DNA of 64,000 nucleotides from Gp13-AA77 sp035578005 (lineage in GTDB: Bacteria; Acidobacteriota; Terriglobia; UBA7540): positions 26,328 through 90,327 of the forward strand of contig DATJYK010000243.1 of NCBI GenBank assembly GCA_035578005.1. Reading direction: 5' to 3'. The translations under genes and the position numbers were made by a program. Below, one piece after another: positions 61,901-64,000 of the stretch (the stretch's first letter is position 1; every line of letters starts with the position of its first letter). The notes under the pieces were generated by a model. That model had not been told where the DNA came from. It was given only the letters and a program-made list of their open reading frames with translations, and searched no databases.

Positions 61901-62014
61901 AGCATCCACCTTGGCGCCAGGAACGACGCCGCCGGAGGAATCCGTGACGGTTCCGTTCAGACTGGCCCGGTCAATCTGAGCAGTCAAGGGGCACGACACA
62001 GCTAATAGAAACAC
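58913..62014 (-). CDS. Oar-like TonB-dependent receptor with carboxypeptidase-like N-terminal domain
   Basis: After a short hydrophobic start (FLLAVSCPLTAQ), residues ~15-95 are a carboxypeptidase-regulatory-like beta domain (ASLNGTVTDSSGGVVPGAKV). The plug follows (SAEMGGVVGGAAIENLPVNG, FAGRARDDNNYMFDGVDATG), then the 22-strand barrel (FGGSLGGPIQKDKTFFFVNY, FNPRFSFAWSPTRFDNKTVI) ending in an aromatic (FQFALRLLF). It imports or binds an unknown ligand and would be energised by TonB (e.g. 17526). GTG 62014 gives too short a signal peptide; a strong AAGGAG/ATG at 62046 is one frame off, so a small indel near 62035 may have broken the N-terminus. Confidence 0.88.
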   Translation of the reverse strand: MFLLAVSCPLTAQIDRASLNGTVTDSSGGVVPGAKVDAISMETGLEYTVVTNQHGIYVIPALPVGQYTVVFSHNGFATVRNEGVVVRVGQRLTLDAQLKVATPTTSVEVRSTAPLLDRNSAEMGGVVGGAAIENLPVNGRNWANLLFLVPGAIDDGGGNQRTIRFAGRARDDNNYMFDGVDATGIQEQAQKSTTRLQVSEDAIEEYQVNSALYDAEYGAGAGGQVDIITKSGTNQFHGDVFEYLRNSALDSRSFLDLDTDPTVTGPTPVPPFRLNQFGGSLGGPIQKDKTFFFVNYEGIRQFRGQTLHAFVPSALLQDEVLATSPQMAPIMQAFPAGHISTCTFNLGPPCQEIDEYTHLGSISIREDSTTFRLDHRFNDHTQFYIRGVYDNSFTTAPLNNLFDLQQINTHPQNYAISLAHIFSPTVFNEFKFGLNRAPFHNPQVGAFSQNYSVATDNFEGQNNNSTDHEVGTTFGYIDNVTVEHGRHTFKFGGEYRRIWLNQGQTQDYGLDFTGGGNAALINDQLNSFTLKSGWWSLGLRHTFILPYFQDQWKLRPNFTLNMGLRWEYYAPISEAHGRSRIFDIQRCANAVPNDPGICPQGSAFFFPNYRNFNPRFSFAWSPTRFDNKTVIRSGFGIYSGAGQNDDLNAGLESNTDAISLTSSDVPNLSYPIEPFIPLASTTGRTPRALYRSRRDLYAEEWGLSVQQMLPDSFVMQVGYFGTVGHRLFARNYINLCDNTLAEREAGICTRQVAGVGAVDIKYNDGNSTFNSLQTSLQRRFASGFMLEANYLYSHSINDGSIGGGESNAPENANCRRCDRGPSVYDIRHSLVVSAVYDLPFGPGKRYLNSDGFAGKALGGWQLSGIQVWHTGHPLTVVVDRDSASLLDGNSHSDQRPDLVPGVPIIPANQNPNNWINQNYLADGTPVSPFAIPADFTWGSAGRGLVRAPITWQTDLALSKTAKLTERLSLQFTAEAFNAFNHDQYADPQIDVSSGDFGMINTTVNFNSNNDSFAPDNTGSGTPRQFQFALRLLF

Positions 62015-62644
62015 GGTGAGAACTGCGTATCATAGTGAGTGCGCATGCTTGCTCCTTTCCCTGCACTGCGGTTTGGCTGCGAGTTAAGGATTGACTTCAG
62101 AAACAGCCGCACCTGACTAAGTCGAGTAATGCGGCCAAGACGAGGTGCAATCCAGCTCTCGGACCGCTCTCAACCCGTCTCCCTGGCATGGATTCTTCTT
62201 GTGGTCTGAGAGGCTCGCTGGGCGCTGGTTTGTTACAACTCTGTTAAAGCGGATTACCCGATCTGGGCTGCCGGTAGGGGAGGAGGCCAGGGCCGCACTT
62301 GACTCCACATACCGCGGCGGGCGCTGAGCGCGCATATCCACCCTTTTCGTCGGCTGCAAGGTACGGATTCAGCACACAGAGCGGTTGGCCAGAGACAATC
62401 TAATCGAGTAGGGTCCGCACCGCCGTGCGCGGATTCGCGACGCGCCCCTTCGGCTATCAGACCTCTATGATTAGGCTTGTCTTGTTAAGCGAATATTAAG
62501 CTGCGGTGAAGAATGAGTGTCGGGCGAGGGATCTCCGCTCGGCTAAGCGAGTCCGAAGGGTAAGAACAGCCCCAGATGCTCAGATTTACGCCAGACGCTC
62601 GCGCGCCGGACCTTGCCCAAAACTTCGCTGCCCCTACGCGCCAC
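62015..62644. other. Intergenic region before metallophosphoesterase 3' end
   Basis: Contains the AAGGAG site at 62052-62057 for the receptor gene. The rest has no supported frame, repeat or RNA. Confidence 0.5.
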
Positions 62645-63691
62645 TTAGCGCTCAGCGCCGGCGGTATGTGCCTTCTTCGAAGCAGATTTCGATTGAACGG
62701 CAGGTAGGACCTCAAAGTGGTCCCTCTCTTCCCACACGGGGGCGGCTGCATTGGGGTCGGCGACTCGGAACATGGTCGCAACGAGCTTGGCGCCACTCTC
62801 AACAAACTCCACGTAATGATAGTTCGGGAAGCCAGGGTCCTGGTACAGATCAGCCGGTTGGCGAACGATGGGGTATGGCTTCGCGCCACCGCCTCCTGAC
62901 ACCAGGTAGACGATACCATCTTGATAGAACCGCTCGTAGTTATGCACGTGTCCCGCAGTCACCACAAAACGCACGCGCGACTTTTCGGGAGCCTGAGCGA
63001 GGAATGCTGCCAGGGCGTGCTCATTCGGACGGCCGTTGTGGCTCGCATCGCCGTTCGCCTGCACGTCAACCACTGGGGGATGATGGAGATTGAAAAAAAC
63101 GAAGCGGATGCTCGTGGGAAGATCGCTTAGCTGGTTGCCGATCCACTGGATCTGCTCACTACCAGGCAGCAGGGAGGAATTGCTGTCGAGGTTCATGATG
63201 TAGACTGAATCGCCCAGTTGCACGGAATACCAGCGGCGGCCGCGGAGCTCGGGAAAAGCATTCCACCAGTTTTCAAGACAGTTGCGCTCAGTCCCCTCCG
63301 CGAATTCGTGGTTGCCCAGCGCCGGGTAGATGCGAAGATGCGCCGCGCGCCAAGGCTCAGTTTCCGCGCGATAGACCTCGTAATCACTCGCATTGCCGCC
63401 GTGCCAGGGCACGTCGCCGCTCAGAAGCACGGCATCGGGTTTTTCGTCGGCGATCTTGGCCACAAGCCAACGGCGCACCCTGGGATTCGTGGCCGAAGTC
63501 TCCTTCGGATCGGTGAACCGCATGTCGCCGTAAGCGATCAACCGTAGCGGCTGGTTGAGTTCACGATTTTCGGCAACAAAATCCGTGCCATTTGCTTGTG
63601 CAGCGCTTGCTATGGGCGGAGCGGACCGCGAGCACGCGAGCATCTGGAAGGTGATCGTGGCCGCAGCGTAAAGATATAGCTTACTGTTCAT
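62645..63691 (-). CDS. Calcineurin-like metallophosphoesterase, lipoprotein
   Basis: ATG 63691 gives a lipoprotein-type signal (ITFQMLAC, lipidated Cys20); the in-frame TTG at 63706 is less likely. Metal-site motifs in order: YGDMRF (GD-x-R in place of GD-x-H), LLSGDVPWHGG, YPALGNHEF, FVFFNLHHPP and TAGHVHNYER. These are the five blocks of the purple acid phosphatase-like metallophosphoesterases. It would hydrolyse phosphoesters or nucleotides at the membrane surface. It is convergent with nothing and its upstream partner is outside the window. Confidence 0.85.
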   Translation of the reverse strand: MNSKLYLYAAATITFQMLACSRSAPPIASAAQANGTDFVAENRELNQPLRLIAYGDMRFTDPKETSATNPRVRRWLVAKIADEKPDAVLLSGDVPWHGGNASDYEVYRAETEPWRAAHLRIYPALGNHEFAEGTERNCLENWWNAFPELRGRRWYSVQLGDSVYIMNLDSNSSLLPGSEQIQWIGNQLSDLPTSIRFVFFNLHHPPVVDVQANGDASHNGRPNEHALAAFLAQAPEKSRVRFVVTAGHVHNYERFYQDGIVYLVSGGGGAKPYPIVRQPADLYQDPGFPNYHYVEFVESGAKLVATMFRVADPNAAAPVWEERDHFEVLPAVQSKSASKKAHTAGAER

Positions 63692-64000
63692 AGCGATTAA
63701 GGCCAACCATCGTCCTCCAGGGGGCCCGGCGGGCTCCGATCTTCGTCGATGCCATCCACCCCGGCCGCCCCTTGGACCGACTCTCTATCTGCGCGGTGTC
63801 AGATTCCACATTGTACCAGGGCACAGGAGTGGGCGCTTGATTGCGACGACGTCGCCTGCCCAGCCGTTTCGGAATTCTGAACGTTGACAACAAGGATTGA
63901 GAGGCATGGGTGGCATGCCCACAGCGAATCGAGGCCGCAGATGAATCGAAGGCTATTTTCGACGACAAGAATTTGGGAGGTCTGAGGGCCTCGAGAGGCA
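63692..64000. other. Right window end, no feature seen
   Basis: The upstream side of the metallophosphoesterase gene. Short frames on both strands have no recognisable content. Confidence 0.5.

Noticed and set aside
63681..63968. Minus-strand 95-codon frame at the right edge
   Set aside because: No motif, no Shine-Dalgarno, overlaps the start region of the metallophosphoesterase; not supported.

Overview
The window looks like chromosomal DNA of an Acidobacteriota bacterium, probably Terriglobia-like. This rests on style rather than a marker gene. It is GC-rich and carries an Oar-type TonB-dependent receptor with a carboxypeptidase-like N-terminal domain, an SBBP-repeat/ASH-domain secreted protein, a HAF-repeat protein, several large secreted S9/S41 peptidases, many small dispersed palindromes, and frequent TTG/GTG starts with good Shine-Dalgarno sites. 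No rRNA, tRNA or CRISPR array was found.

Layout. 1-5026: minus-strand secreted or membrane proteins (TPR/peptidase MA-like, caspase-fold protein, VWA-like membrane protein). 5355-6203: a HAD phosphatase. 6291-6520: wreck of a molybdopterin oxidoreductase N-terminus. 6615-11410: an NAD-linked formate dehydrogenase operon. Its catalytic subunit has an in-frame UGA (selenocysteine) followed by a close match to the E. coli fdhF SECIS geometry. The N-terminal iron-sulfur part of that subunit is encoded by a separate gene at the end of the operon, after a fused NuoE-NuoF diaphorase. 12597-19268: secreted propeller protein, small outer-membrane barrel, TonB-like protein. 19341-25227: diheme cytochrome c, tricorn-like protease, ICMT-like membrane protein.

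25408-29185 is an accessory patch: an RHH/PIN toxin-antitoxin pair, a DUF6978/DUF1828 pair in which both genes are frameshifted, and an HNH nuclease module lying between a full aspartic-protease gene and a truncated direct copy of its 3' end. 30158-32644: Gfo/Idh/MocA oxidoreductase and a class Ic aminotransferase. 33158-39473: the imuA-imuB-dnaE2 mutagenesis cassette, in which all three genes carry in-frame tracts of the heptanucleotide low-complexity DNA that also fills nearby intergenic regions.

40144-44354 (minus) encodes a hexapeptide acyltransferase, an acyl-CoA-dehydrogenase-like flavoenzyme, a stand-alone adenylation enzyme and a carrier protein. The adenylation specificity residues read D-L-F-Y-L-A-L-V-C-K, the pattern I associate with L-proline activation in pyrrole pathways (PltF/RedM/AnaC). 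With the carrier and dehydrogenase this suggests prolyl-S-carrier oxidation to a pyrrole or pyrroline acyl group.

45380-63691: a ParE-like remnant, an amidohydrolase lacking the usual HxH, two S9 peptidases, a frameshifted STAS protein, a HAF-repeat protein, a degenerate RAYT-like transposase between inverted repeats, an AsmA-like protein, the TonB receptor (start region apparently frameshifted) and a metallophosphoesterase lipoprotein. The main candidates for something new are the split selenoprotein formate dehydrogenase, the proline-to-pyrrole cassette, and the repeat-invaded SOS mutagenesis genes.
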